Of a stretch of 64,000 nucleotides of DNA, positions 39,466 to 47,546 are shown in pieces (position 1 is the stretch's first letter; every line of letters starts with the position of its first letter). The position numbers and the translations under genes were made by a program. The notes beneath the pieces were generated by a model that saw only the letters and a program-made list of their open reading frames with translations, was not told the origin of the DNA and made no database searches. Source of the DNA: CAZAYP01 sp964489425 [NCBI: uncultured Verrucomicrobiota bacterium] (GTDB taxonomy: Bacteria > Verrucomicrobiota > Kiritimatiellia > RZYC01); assembly GCA_964489425.1 (NCBI GenBank), contig CAZAYP010000014.1, positions 21,522 through 85,521 on the forward strand, in the 5' to 3' direction.

Positions 39466-39484
39466 GGGGTGTTATTGCCTTGGG

Positions 39485-40099
39485 TCATTGCAAATCGTAC
39501 ACCGGGTACCGGGTCTGGTAGGGTTTGGAGATGATGGCGGTTTCATGCAAAATGATGTGGGGATAGCCCACGATGTCCACGTTCCGGTAGCGGTTGGAAG
39601 TGACGTCCGCGTGTTGCTCCTGCCACTCTTTGCCATATTCCCACGGGTTCACGCCCCACGCGATGATGGGCCCGGCAATGGGCATGACCAAGGCAAAATC
39701 GAACTCCACATCCACCCGGAAGTTCCAAGGTACGCCGGAATTGAGCGGCGTAATGGTCACCCGGGTTTTATGCCGGACGCTGCCCGTGCCCGGAATGGTG
39801 CCCCACCCAGGAACCGAGCTGCGCAACGTCTCGTCTTCCTTGGCTTCCCCGATCACAACCCACGACAACACCCCCATGGCGGCCTTGGCCGCTGCCCACT
39901 GGTACTCGCTTTCATGAGCCGTCAACAAGGCCCGGGCCGCGGCCGTGGCCGCGTAATAGGTCACCAGCCGTGCCACCCAGATGTGGGCAATCTGCATGCA
40001 GCCGAGCATCAGCAACAATAACAAGGGCATGGCCAGGATAAACTCCAGCAGCATGGAACCGCCGGTGTTTTGCTGGGAATGGAACCGCGGGCTCATCAT
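39485..40099 (-). CDS. tadE: TadE-like pseudopilin
   Basis: This is a 204-residue protein with AAGGTGG before a double ATG. The leader ends in Gly-Gly and continues SMLLEFILAMPLLLLLMLG, with Glu at +5, then HIWVARLVTYYAATAAARAL, the TadE-type helix. The rest is a small beta-rich extracytoplasmic domain. It should be cleaved by the prepilin peptidase encoded just upstream. Confidence 0.82.
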   Translation of the reverse strand: MMSPRFHSQQNTGGSMLLEFILAMPLLLLLMLGCMQIAHIWVARLVTYYAATAAARALLTAHESEYQWAAAKAAMGVLSWVVIGEAKEDETLRSSVPGWGTIPGTGSVRHKTRVTITPLNSGVPWNFRVDVEFDFALVMPIAGPIIAWGVNPWEYGKEWQEQHADVTSNRYRNVDIVGYPHIILHETAIISKPYQTRYPVYDLQ

Positions 40100-40115
40100 G
40101 CCACCTTATCGGTAA

Positions 40116-40240
40116 CGCAAATGGACGCGGATGAACGCACCGGTGGGCATGCCGCGCGTTTTTGTTGCCGTACAACATCGTTTTCTATTTTTGGGCCATG
40201 CATGGACTGTTCCGCCTCTTCCGATTGGCGTCCATTTGCG
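40116..40240. repeat. Intergenic inverted repeat, 13-bp arms, possible REP-like element
   Basis: CGCAAATGGACGC (40116-40128) is repeated exactly in inverse orientation as GCGTCCATTTGCG (40228-40240). The pair frames most of the 162-base gap between the prepilin peptidase and TadE genes. The left arm runs on into GGATGAACGC, echoing the GGACGCGGATGAACGC type of intergenic repeat found in many bacterial genomes. Confidence 0.5.
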
Positions 40241-40261
40241 GTTGGTTCCATTAGCGGTCCC

Positions 40262-40774
40262 TCACATGGTCCCCAGCGTCACCAGCATGCCCATGGCAAT
40301 GGCCAGGCTGTAAGGTATGCGCACGCGCTCGTCCTGGACGCTGGGCAGCGCCGCTGCGCCGGCCCTGCGGTCGTAGCGCGGATTGAACGCGCAATGGGCC
40401 AGATGCTTCAGGCGGGCGGGATTCACCGCGCCCGCCATCAGCATCACCGTGGCCATGACCAAACCTGCCAGCGATGAGAGCACCAGCAGGCTGACCAAAC
40501 CCGGCCACCCCACCGCTGCTCCCGCCGCCAGCATCATCTTCACATCTCCCCCGCCCGCTGCCCGGATGAGCCACGGAACCAGCAGGAACAGCCCAGCCAC
40601 CATCCCGGCCCCGACTCCACTCGCCATCCCCGGAAGACCGCGCTGCAGATACTGAAGCACCAGGAAGAGAACCGCACCGCCCAACGTCCAGACATTTGGC
40701 AGTCTTCTTTCTCTCACATCGTGCCAGCATAGCAGCGCGCTCCAGGTGATGTAGATGGGCCATAGGTATGTCAT
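40262..40774 (-). CDS. cpaA: CpaA/TadV-type prepilin peptidase
   Basis: This is a 170-residue polytopic protein of normal length for CpaA/TadV. The two catalytic Asp motifs are present: WHDVRERRLPN near residue 19 and GGGDVKMM near 76, the GxGDxK-type motif of aspartic prepilin peptidases. Hydrophobic helices surround them. It processes the Flp pilins and TadE-type pseudopilins of this locus in the inner membrane. The gene starts ten bases after the Flp pilin stop. Confidence 0.9.
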   Translation of the reverse strand: MTYLWPIYITWSALLCWHDVRERRLPNVWTLGGAVLFLVLQYLQRGLPGMASGVGAGMVAGLFLLVPWLIRAAGGGDVKMMLAAGAAVGWPGLVSLLVLSSLAGLVMATVMLMAGAVNPARLKHLAHCAFNPRYDRRAGAAALPSVQDERVRIPYSLAIAMGMLVTLGTM

Positions 40775-40784
40775 GAATATTTTA

Positions 40785-41111
40785 CTATTCGCCTGCAGGG
40801 GCCGTATAATGTTTGTTGTGAGATTTTACTGCTTCGCCTTGCGCCGTCGAAGCCGTTGTACGCGCCTTCTCTTGTGCTGTAAGCGCAGCTTTACCATCCC
40901 CAGTCGCCCCCTGCGCCGCCGCACCAAACATGTTAATAATGGCTTCCCCAAAAAATGCTACGCCGGCAATACACGCTGCGGCGATGAGCACCGCGACGAT
41001 GACGTACTCCATCATGACGGCGCCGGTTTTATCGCTGGTGAGCTTGCACAGCATGCGGCCGAGCAGGGTCCGTTTCGCGCGCTTGATCTGATACATTAAT
41101 TTGCTATTCAT
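40785..41111 (-). CDS. flp: Flp-type major pilin candidate
   Basis: This is a 108-residue prepilin with AAAGGGAAG before the ATG. The basic leader ends DKTG, followed by AVMMEYVIVAVLIAAACIAGVA; the Gly/Glu+5 pattern and EY pair are the Flp signature. The C-terminal part is Ala/Lys-rich and hydrophilic, longer than in textbook Flp. It stands directly upstream of the prepilin peptidase gene. Of the three Flp-like proteins it looks most like a structural subunit. Confidence 0.85.
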   Translation of the reverse strand: MNSKLMYQIKRAKRTLLGRMLCKLTSDKTGAVMMEYVIVAVLIAAACIAGVAFFGEAIINMFGAAAQGATGDGKAALTAQEKARTTASTAQGEAVKSHNKHYTAPAGE

Positions 41112-41187
41112 GGTTACTTCCCTTTCTTTTTTATTTGGCGGGTCGTTGGACGCGCCGGGTTTTCTCTGTTGCTACCTTGCCTCTGGG

Positions 41188-41454
41188 TCACGGAATGGGC
41201 AGGGCGATGCCTTTCATGATGCGGCGATACACCTCGACCATACTGTTACCTAAAATTCCATAATCAGAGCCTTCGACTGTGCCGGGCATGTTGAAAACCG
41301 CATCCGTGGTCTGGGGCTGGCCAGTGAGATCGAAAAACGGGCTGGCCGCGCCGATGAGGAAGAGGATGATGATGACATTGATCAGCACATATTCCATGAG
41401 CATGCCGCCGCGTTCGTCCCGCATCAACCGCCTGCAAGTATTCATCGTGTCCAT
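41188..41454 (-). CDS. Flp-like prepilin, first gene of the Tad pilin operon
   Basis: The frame opens further upstream at a GTG (41508), but ATG 41454 or 41445 gives a more normal leader; neither has a strong ribosome-binding site. The product of about 88 residues has leader RDERGG, then MLMEYVLINVIIILFLIGAA, the Flp-like helix with the Glu-Tyr pair. The remainder (about 45 residues) is short and hydrophilic. It is the first gene after the sigma-54-like promoter at 41578-41593. Confidence 0.75.
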   Translation of the reverse strand: MDTMNTCRRLMRDERGGMLMEYVLINVIIILFLIGAASPFFDLTGQPQTTDAVFNMPGTVEGSDYGILGNSMVEVYRRIMKGIALPIP

Positions 41455-41577
41455 CCGGTTCGTCAAAGTCACGCCAAGAATCCAGTAGTTTTTATTCGTT
41501 TTATTCACATTAACCGATTACTATTATCTGTTGCAATCATTTAGGGTCTGCTGTCTTTTTCTGTTGGCAAACTGTAC

Positions 41578-41593
41578 AGCATACTTCGTGCCA
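41578..41593 (-). promoter_or_regulatory. Sigma-54 promoter of the Tad pilin operon
   Basis: On the minus strand TGGCAC-GAAGT-ATGCT matches the consensus at every position but the first T of the -12 box. It is preceded by CAATAGT, exactly as at 47122-47137. Transcription would start near 41567, about 110 bases before the first Flp-like gene. Confidence 0.7.
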
Positions 41594-41832
41594 ACTATTG
41601 TATATCTCCAATCGATTGGGACGTTGTTTTGCGGAAACGCCGCCGTTTTCCGTAATGCATAATGTACAACAAATTGACATTCAAGATGATGCGAGTTTTG
41701 TCGGGCGATTCGTTGTTGATCTGGTTGTGCCGATTTATCTTGTGCGTAAAGCCGTGCCGTCTGTGTGTGTACAGGCTATAAACGCATTTGCCTGGATTCC
41801 GATTTTGAATTGTGTGTTTTCCAAACACACGG

Positions 41833-41849
41833 TGTGCGGATAATGGACG
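41833..41849. promoter_or_regulatory. Putative enhancer (UAS) of the Tad pilin promoter
   Basis: TGTGCG-GATAA-TGGACG matches the 17-base motif with one arm mismatch (final G for A). It lies about 240 bases upstream of the pilin -24 box and directly beside the palindrome at 41812-41830. Confidence 0.35.
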
Positions 41850-42206
41850 ACACCCACGGCAATTCTCATGATACCGCCGCTGCCGCCGGTGTAGCCCCGG
41901 CACGCTGTCGCCGGGATTGGCGGGAGTCGTCGAAAAGGCCGGTGTTCCTCCCGGTAAGCCCATGCGTTCGCGGCATCCGCCGGCCATGGTGGAGCACGCA
42001 CCGAAAATCGCGAGGAACCATAAAGGATTCCCGTGCTGGTCCGGGTGAACAGGTCGCGCCGGCCGGTGTAACGGATCCAGACGCAGGTGCTTGCAAATGA
42101 AAATCGGGTTGCTGCATTGCGCGTCATCCGTTCGCGGGTTCAATAGTAGTTCTGGCCTCCAATGATTCCTTCGTGCTCGGAGTCCTGATAGCCCGTGCAC
42201 ACCGCA

Positions 42207-43715
42207 TTATCTCCTGCCAATCCAAGTGCCTGGCTTGTATTCCTGCCACTCCAGTCCGGTGATTTCCGGCTTGCTGGAGCTTAAGATGACCATCCGGTCG
42301 ATGGGCCGCATTTTTTGGACCCAAGGTTGATAGGTGCTGGGATGATGACCCTGGTATTGGATGTTGCGAAAGATTTTCAGGTCTTCCGGCGGCATCAGAC
42401 CTGGTTCGTAGCCTAGCACGTACCGCCACGGGGCGGTTGGATTCCTTAAAAACCAAGTGTAGAATACGCCCATGGAATCAGAATAAACAACGCCATTAGT
42501 GCCGGGCAGCCAGTCGTCACGCGCAACTTCGCATGATGTTTTCGGGCCGCTAGTTTGATTGGTGGCGTCCTTGGCTGCCATACCAGCATCCGTTGAACTC
42601 CAGCGCCCGTCGCGGTCCGCCGTAGTTCCTATGAACAGGGCTCCACAAAGAGCCAGGCACGCCAAAGCGCGATCGCGTGGTTGCTGGACTAATTTATCAA
42701 GCACAGGTTCCAGCTCGAGAGCTGTCCAAAGCAGCAATGTAGGGTAACCCCAATCGCCCCAGAAGCGGTAGACGCGCAAGCCTAACACCCAGGCCATGGC
42801 CGTTAAAATCAGTAATGGGTTGCGGCGAGGACTGGATGGCCACTCTCCGCACACGCCTTTCTTTGTAAGAAAAACCGCGCCTAATAGAATGAATGAGGGC
42901 CACGAATCAGACAGTGGATAAAACTCGGTCACCAGTTGCCGGTAGACGACGCCACCACCCAGAGATAAGGCCACGAGGCGGATTTGCTGGGTCAGATAAG
43001 CAAAAGGATGTCCGGTTAAAGCAGCCCCCAGCAGGATACCTGCGACCCAGCACGCTAAAAATACCAAAGCCCTGCGCCGCTCGCCGGCCAGGGCATAGGC
43101 CAGCGGCAGCAGGAGAAACATATACCAGGTTGAGTGCATACACGTTGCGGCGGCAATCAATGCCGTGATCATTAACATGCATCCCCAATAAATGCGCGGC
43201 GCACGGCCGAGCAGCAGGAGTGCCAGCAGCACGGACATGGACAAAATGTAAGGGCGCCCCCGCATGATCCGAAGAATAAACAAGTCCGGCATGACCACTG
43301 TGGCGATTAACAGGGCAAGAATCCACGCCTCGGGCCGTCGCAAGGCAGGCACAGGCGTAAGGGTAAAAAGTATAAATAACCCCATGCAAGAAAAGAGCGC
43401 TAGCAAGCCGGCATCGCCGCCAACACGATGATGCACCGCAGCCAGCAAGGCATGCCAGCCAGGATGCTGGTCGCTGCCCACGTCATCCCGCAGCATCAGG
43501 ATTTCTGACCAGGGACGGCCGGAGACGGCCTTGGCGGCGTGACGCAAGGCATCGTCATCCGGGAGCCAATGGTACTGATAAGCAATGGCCAGGGGGATCG
43601 CCAGAATTGTCAAGTAAATGGCCACTTTCACGATCAGCCCACTCCAGCAGGGCGCTCGCAAATGGCCCGGCATTTCTGTGTTCGATGACAATGTTGGTTC
43701 CGTCGATAGATTCAT
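42207..43715 (-). CDS. Polytopic membrane protein, GT-C glycosyltransferase-like
   Basis: This is a 502-residue protein; AAGGTGATTAC precedes the ATG. It has an N-terminal helix (VAIYLTILAIPLAIAYQY), then a first outer loop with the acidic cluster LPDDDALRHAAK, then about ten hydrophobic segments and a C-terminal soluble domain of about 130 residues. An Asp-rich motif in the first extracytoplasmic loop is the hallmark of GT-C enzymes (dolichyl- or undecaprenyl-phosphate sugar users such as ArnT/PMT). Sequence identity to a specific family cannot be claimed. It might glycosylate pilins or surface proteins, judged only from its place upstream of the Tad operon. Confidence 0.6.
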   Translation of the reverse strand: MNLSTEPTLSSNTEMPGHLRAPCWSGLIVKVAIYLTILAIPLAIAYQYHWLPDDDALRHAAKAVSGRPWSEILMLRDDVGSDQHPGWHALLAAVHHRVGGDAGLLALFSCMGLFILFTLTPVPALRRPEAWILALLIATVVMPDLFILRIMRGRPYILSMSVLLALLLLGRAPRIYWGCMLMITALIAAATCMHSTWYMFLLLPLAYALAGERRRALVFLACWVAGILLGAALTGHPFAYLTQQIRLVALSLGGGVVYRQLVTEFYPLSDSWPSFILLGAVFLTKKGVCGEWPSSPRRNPLLILTAMAWVLGLRVYRFWGDWGYPTLLLWTALELEPVLDKLVQQPRDRALACLALCGALFIGTTADRDGRWSSTDAGMAAKDATNQTSGPKTSCEVARDDWLPGTNGVVYSDSMGVFYTWFLRNPTAPWRYVLGYEPGLMPPEDLKIFRNIQYQGHHPSTYQPWVQKMRPIDRMVILSSSKPEITGLEWQEYKPGTWIGRR

Positions 43716-43947
43716 GTAATCACCTTATCCGCTGAGGTTCGACACTCGATGGGCCGTGCATGAGATTCGCCAAGGTATACAGAGCAAGCGCGATCGCGCC
43801 GCTGACGATGCTGGTTGGACAGAGCGCTTGGCTGGCCTGCGTGATTGGATTCGACCATATTGAGAACCGTGATTATCCTGTGCCACGCCAGTCGCCGACC
43901 TTGCATCCGGCGCCACCGTGGGGTTTGGCGGCGGTACCCGGGGAAAG

Positions 43948-44394
43948 TCATTTTATTGTACCAAGACGCTCCAGGACCAACTTGGCCGGGAGGCATCCCT
44001 GGGCCGCGGCTTTTTCCAGCCATTGTATTCCCATGGCTTCATCATCCACGCCAGGATTGGCGGAATGGATAAACGTATAGCCTAGATTGTACTGCGCCGC
44101 CACGTTGCCATTGCTGGCGGCCAGCGTGAGCCATGAATAGGCCTCATGGCCGGAATCCATTCGGCCCAAATCGTAATGCAGATAAAGCCGGAACGCGGCG
44201 TCAGCATCTCCCGCGCGGGCTTGCTGTTCGACCTCCGGAAGGTCTTTGTCGCTTATCAGATATGGGCTGTTGAGATGTTCGAGCACCCTGTTGGTTGAGG
44301 GTGGCGAATCCGCAGCAAAAGCCGGATACGAGGACAAGCCACCGGCCAGCATGACAGCCAGCCAGGACGATGGCAGGATATGGTTTACCGACAT
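43948..44394 (-). CDS. Small secreted Sel1-repeat protein
   Basis: ATG 44394 is chosen because GAGGAGG precedes it; the frame opens 60 bases earlier without benefit. The 148-residue product has a signal peptide (SSWLAVMLAGGLSSYPAFA) and two to three Sel1-like repeats (EAYSWLTLAASNGNVAAQYN, LEKAAAQGCLPAKLVLERLG). Such small periplasmic Sel1 proteins usually act as binding scaffolds. It follows the clan CD-like gene by 46 bases. The 232-base gap after it holds nothing I can identify. Confidence 0.7.
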   Translation of the reverse strand: MSVNHILPSSWLAVMLAGGLSSYPAFAADSPPSTNRVLEHLNSPYLISDKDLPEVEQQARAGDADAAFRLYLHYDLGRMDSGHEAYSWLTLAASNGNVAAQYNLGYTFIHSANPGVDDEAMGIQWLEKAAAQGCLPAKLVLERLGTIK

Positions 44395-44440
44395 CAGAAC
44401 CTCCTCTTTCCCATTTGGATCGTACATGCTACTGTGGGTG

Positions 44441-45055
44441 TTAGCGAAAATCATTCAGTTTGATGAGTTGTCGCGTGCCTTTCCCCGGGTTCGTGGTGGT
44501 GGCCGGGATGGGCGGCGGTACGCCTGGCGACTGAGTGGTTGGCGTAAATGATACAAACCATCCTTGTGGGCCATGATTCGGTTGCCACACGGCATACGTT
44601 CCATCATTAAAAGGGTGGAAGTTGCCGTTCGGGGCCTCGACTATAACGCCCAGAAGATTTGCCAGGGTCTGCGCATACGACTGACTGCCAGTGTTGCAAG
44701 CCATCAAACGGACCGGTTGCCCGGTATAGTTCGGGTCGCTCTTGATCATGGCAGCCAGATTGGGCGCCTCGATATAGAAACCGTTGTCATCTATACATCC
44801 TTGAGATTCATTACCGTGGGCGATTACCGTGTAATACCCGTCCGTGATTTTCAGGTTATTAAGAAATGGTCTGGTAGCACCAGTCGTCTTGTTGGGGTTC
44901 ATGACATACATAATCCCCGGACGTTGAGGGCTGGTCCAGTAAGGATGCGGTCCATTCGCGGTCACATATTGGCTGCCAACGACTTCCGCATTGAGATGTA
45001 ATGGGTAAAGCAGCGTTAGCGCCACGAAACAGACGCCGTATGCAATGTTCTTCAT
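44441..45055 (-). CDS. Secreted protein with clan CD (caspase/CHAT-like) His-Gly / Cys signature
   Basis: ATG 45055 follows AAAGGAGCACC. The 204-residue product has a signal peptide and one domain. Two hydrophobic strands each end in a likely catalytic residue: YYTVIAHGN (His80-Gly81) and PVRLMACNTG (Cys120). This spacing and pattern are those of clan CD cysteine peptidases. A similar sequence pattern (GQPVRL.AC.TG...AQ.LAN.LGV) appears in domains attached to RHS and other polymorphic-toxin proteins. The C-terminus is Pro/Thr-rich. I infer a protease-like or toxin-like domain; activity is unproven and no immunity gene is identified. Confidence 0.55.
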   Translation of the reverse strand: MKNIAYGVCFVALTLLYPLHLNAEVVGSQYVTANGPHPYWTSPQRPGIMYVMNPNKTTGATRPFLNNLKITDGYYTVIAHGNESQGCIDDNGFYIEAPNLAAMIKSDPNYTGQPVRLMACNTGSQSYAQTLANLLGVIVEAPNGNFHPFNDGTYAVWQPNHGPQGWFVSFTPTTQSPGVPPPIPATTTNPGKGTRQLIKLNDFR

Positions 45056-45085
45056 GGTGCTCCTTTCATGGCTGGTTCCCAAGCG

Positions 45086-45111
45086 GCAACCGGGGGGGCG
45101 GCCCCGGTTGC
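45086..45111. repeat. Intercistronic GC-rich hairpin
   Basis: GCAACCGGGG (45086-45095) and CCCCGGTTGC (45102-45111) form a perfect ten-base stem with a six-base loop, with no T-run. It lies between the PEGA/CsgG-like gene and the clan CD-like gene, and may protect upstream mRNA or attenuate transcription. Confidence 0.6.
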
Positions 45112-45135
45112 GCTCCTGGGTAGCGGCGAAGGCCG

Positions 45136-45978
45136 TTATTTGGGTTCCCCGATCTCTACTTTCAGGTCCGCATCCCGCAGTTCCTTCATATAGACGGTGA
45201 CCGGGGGCATGCCGGCACGCACGACGAATTTTTCCTTGATCCAGTCTTCGTAACCGGGCCGAGTGACCTGGATAACGTGTTGACCTTCACTCAGCTCGAA
45301 GATGCCGCCCGCGTTGCCAAGGTACATGCCATCGACTTCCACGTCGGCGCCTTCCGGCACGGACTTGATGGTGACTTGCACGGGTTGCGTATGTTCCGCG
45401 GGTCCCGTTTTCAGGAAAGAAGCGCCTCGGAGCCGGGCAATCAGTTCGTCCGCTGCCGCGCCGGCCATGCGCATCCAGGCATCGGGGTCGGAGGCTGTCA
45501 ACCCGCCGCCTTCCCGCAGCGTCACGGAATTGGTCAGGGTATAGGGGTAGGAGGCGCCGGTTTCCACATCCAAGACCTTGACGCTGACGGTCAGGCGCAT
45601 GATCGAGGTGCGGGTATTCACGCCATAGGCATTGAAGCTTCGCTGTTCCGTGCTGGCGTCCAGGATGGCGCCGGTGACCATGAACCTGGCGCCCATCTGT
45701 TTGCCGGCGGCTACCGCCGTATTGGGATCCACGGCGCCACTCTGTTGCCAACCGGTTTCCGCGATCACCGTTTTGAGTTTCGCGCGCTCCAGCAAGGTGA
45801 AAAGTCCGCTTTGCCCGAGGCGTTCTTCGATCAGGTCCGGCACCTTTTGCGCCAGGTCTGGCCGGTCGCAGCGATACCGGGCGTCAAAGTCAGCGACGGC
45901 CACGGTTGGGGGTTGGGCCGCGATTGCGGTCTGCAGCATGATGGCGGCCAAGGTCACGGGAATCATTATTTGCTTCAT
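45136..45978 (-). CDS. CsgG-like periplasmic protein with C-terminal PEGA domain
   Basis: ATG 45978 follows AGAGGATATATCCC. The 280-residue product has a signal peptide (VTLAAIMLQTAIAAQ), a CsgG/FlgO-type N-domain (TVAVADFDARYRC, LGQSGLFTLLERAKLKTVIA, AGKQMGARFMVTGAI) and, from about residue 200, a PEGA domain (VTIKSVPEGADVEVDGMYLG, GQHVIQVTRPGYEDW). PEGA domains are common on surface proteins and kinase-linked proteins in diverse bacteria. It has no lipobox Cys, unlike curli CsgG. It follows the other CsgG-family gene by 29 bases. Confidence 0.8.
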   Translation of the reverse strand: MKQIMIPVTLAAIMLQTAIAAQPPTVAVADFDARYRCDRPDLAQKVPDLIEERLGQSGLFTLLERAKLKTVIAETGWQQSGAVDPNTAVAAGKQMGARFMVTGAILDASTEQRSFNAYGVNTRTSIMRLTVSVKVLDVETGASYPYTLTNSVTLREGGGLTASDPDAWMRMAGAAADELIARLRGASFLKTGPAEHTQPVQVTIKSVPEGADVEVDGMYLGNAGGIFELSEGQHVIQVTRPGYEDWIKEKFVVRAGMPPVTVYMKELRDADLKVEIGEPK

Positions 45979-46007
45979 GGGATATATCCTCTGGTAGGGG
46001 GTGAATG

Positions 46008-47021
46008 TTATTGCAGCACTTGAACGGTGGTTTCGGCTTGCTCCGCCGGCATGGGGCCGCTGACCAGGGAGCATTGGGCGTATTGGTCATTGACGCTGAC
46101 CACCTTGGCTTCAATGCTCTCGCCGGTGGCGAACCCGAATTCGTCAGTAGGCCCGAGGAAGTTAATCGTTTGTCCGATGGTCAACCCTTGCGCGGAGCCT
46201 GGGCTGACGACAAAACGAGATTGTTCCGACTGCACTTTCATCACGCGCACGAGAACATCGCGGGGTTCGGTGGCCGGCGCGACATCGGCCATGGCCGTGG
46301 CGATGATGGTCACCGCCTGGTTGATGCAGTCATGAGCGGCTTCCGCGACGGGATTATTGGCGTTATTGTCGGTGCCACCGCCAAATCCGCTGTATTCGCC
46401 ACCGAACTTGACGCCACTCTTGTTGGCCTGGCCGACGATATCGCGCTGGACCAGGATTTCGCCGGAAGTGGCATCGCTGATTTTCAGGGTCAGGGATATG
46501 GTGGTGGACTTTTTGTTAAGACCGAAACCGAAACCGCCTAACTTGATGGCGGATTGCGAAGCGCTGGTATCCTCGCTGACCGCGGTAACGTATCCTTCGG
46601 CGATGAAGGCGGCCTGCTTGAGTTGCCCCATGCGGACGGTGCCGAGGTTGGCGTCGGCCATGCCGGATTCGGCAAGGCCTTGTTCCTTGAGCATGCTGTT
46701 CAGGGTGGTCCGGTTGACGACCCGGAACCGGCCGCACTGGGTGAGGGCGGATTCCAGCATGGTGCGCAAGTCGTTGTTGCCCAGGTGGCGGGCATTAGCG
46801 CCCATTTCAAACTCGCCGACTGCAATCGTATGCCGGGGGCCGGTGACCGGGGGCAGGGTCGCGGTCACTTCCCGTTCGGTCATCTGGGTTGAGGTTTTGG
46901 GGGTCAACACATCACCGATGGCGGTTTGGATGCCATCGAAGAGGCCGGCCGTGGCGGTTTGGTATGCAACGCACAGCATGGCGCCCAAGATCATCGTTGT
47001 TTTGGTGTTCTGTGTCTTCAT
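46008..47021 (-). CDS. CsgG-family exported protein
   Basis: ATG 47021 follows AAGGAG. The 337-residue product has a signal peptide (MILGAMLCVAYQTATA) and the CsgG family pattern: HTIAVGEFEMGANARHLG, LTQCGRFRVVNRTTLNSML and KQAAFIAEGYVTAV, followed by a Gly-rich insert (KLGGFGFGLNKKSTTISLTL). The C-terminal 90 residues form a small beta domain (GLTIGQTINFLGPTDEFG) of FlgT-C type. Family members make outer-membrane secretion channels (CsgG) or flagellar/surface accessory proteins; no curli subunit gene is present here. It is preceded by a sigma-54-like promoter at 47122. Confidence 0.8.
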   Translation of the reverse strand: MKTQNTKTTMILGAMLCVAYQTATAGLFDGIQTAIGDVLTPKTSTQMTEREVTATLPPVTGPRHTIAVGEFEMGANARHLGNNDLRTMLESALTQCGRFRVVNRTTLNSMLKEQGLAESGMADANLGTVRMGQLKQAAFIAEGYVTAVSEDTSASQSAIKLGGFGFGLNKKSTTISLTLKISDATSGEILVQRDIVGQANKSGVKFGGEYSGFGGGTDNNANNPVAEAAHDCINQAVTIIATAMADVAPATEPRDVLVRVMKVQSEQSRFVVSPGSAQGLTIGQTINFLGPTDEFGFATGESIEAKVVSVNDQYAQCSLVSGPMPAEQAETTVQVLQ

Positions 47022-47121
47022 GGCCACTCTCCTTATATTTAATCCGTTTGTTTTCCGCTCGTCCAGCACTTAGGGTCAACCAGCCCATTGTTACATCAGT
47101 GCTTAATCCATGAAAGGTTTA

Positions 47122-47137
47122 GGCATAAACTGTGCCA
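47122..47137 (-). promoter_or_regulatory. Sigma-54-like promoter of the CsgG-family operon
   Basis: On the minus strand TGGCAC-AGTTT-ATGCC has a perfect -24 box and the GC of the -12 box. It is preceded by CAATAGT, identical to the pilin promoter context at 41578-41600. A start near 47110 lies about 90 bases before the CsgG-family gene. Confidence 0.6.
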
Positions 47138-47301
47138 ACTATTGCGTTAATCAGTCTTCAGCAGCCGAGGCTTGGCGGCGAATCGCCGCCGAATCTCCTT
47201 ATTAAGCATGCCGGCCAGCGATTTTGGCCGGTTAAAGAATGGTTGAAAAAATGACTAATCCCGGCCGAATCGGTGCGTTGGTAATGGCAAGTGACGCGTT
47301 G

Positions 47302-47342
47302 TGTACGGTTGCCGGACATGTCTCGTGTGTGAAATTTGGACA
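47302..47342. promoter_or_regulatory. Tandem putative enhancers (UAS) of the CsgG-family promoter
   Basis: Two copies of the 17-base motif stand 24 bases apart: TGTACG-GTTGC-CGGACA (47302-47318) and TGTGTG-AAATT-TGGACA (47326-47342). They are about 165 and 190 bases upstream of the -24 box. Tandem, roughly helically phased sites are usual for sigma-54 enhancer-binding proteins. Confidence 0.5.
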
Positions 47343-47546
47343 GATGGGTGGGCAAACAACCGCTTGACATGGTCGTGCCGCGGTGGCATGGGCACGCCCC
47401 GCGCGCCCTTGGAAGGGATGGGGCGAAGACGCCTCTGGGCGAGATTATTGGGATTTACGCGATCTTGAAGTCCGATCTTGATTGCAGCGGGAGTCTCTAA
47501 GTAGTATTTAGCCCCATGGACATAGAAAAAGTGGAAATGGGCAGGC

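Larger units (their letters stand above)
41509..42206. other. Regulatory intergenic region upstream of the Tad pilin operon
   Basis: These roughly 700 bases separate the pilin operon from the polytopic membrane-protein gene; both are read on the minus strand. No convincing gene is present. The part near 41510-41850 is AT-richer and holds the sigma-54-like element, the enhancer-like motif at 41833 and an eight-base-arm palindrome GTGTGTTTTCCAAACACAC at 41812-41830. The stretch from 41850 to 42206 shows nothing clear. Confidence 0.6.
47022..47546. other. Divergent regulatory region between CsgG-family and PP2C genes
   Basis: These 525 bases contain no gene. They hold the sigma-54-like element and tandem enhancer motifs annotated separately, plus two hairpins: GGCGGCG-AAT-CGCCGCC at 47174-47190 and CCGGCC/GGCCGG at 47211-47231. 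No promoter for the rightward PP2C gene is convincing. TTGACA at about 47364 lacks a matching -10 box. Confidence 0.55.

Noticed and set aside
41598-42127. Short frames on both strands between the pilin and membrane-protein genes
   Set aside because: No ribosome-binding sites or recognisable domains; the stretch looks regulatory.
47364-47392. TTGACA as a -35 box for the PP2C gene
   Set aside because: No -10-like hexamer at 16-18 bases; the region is GC-rich.
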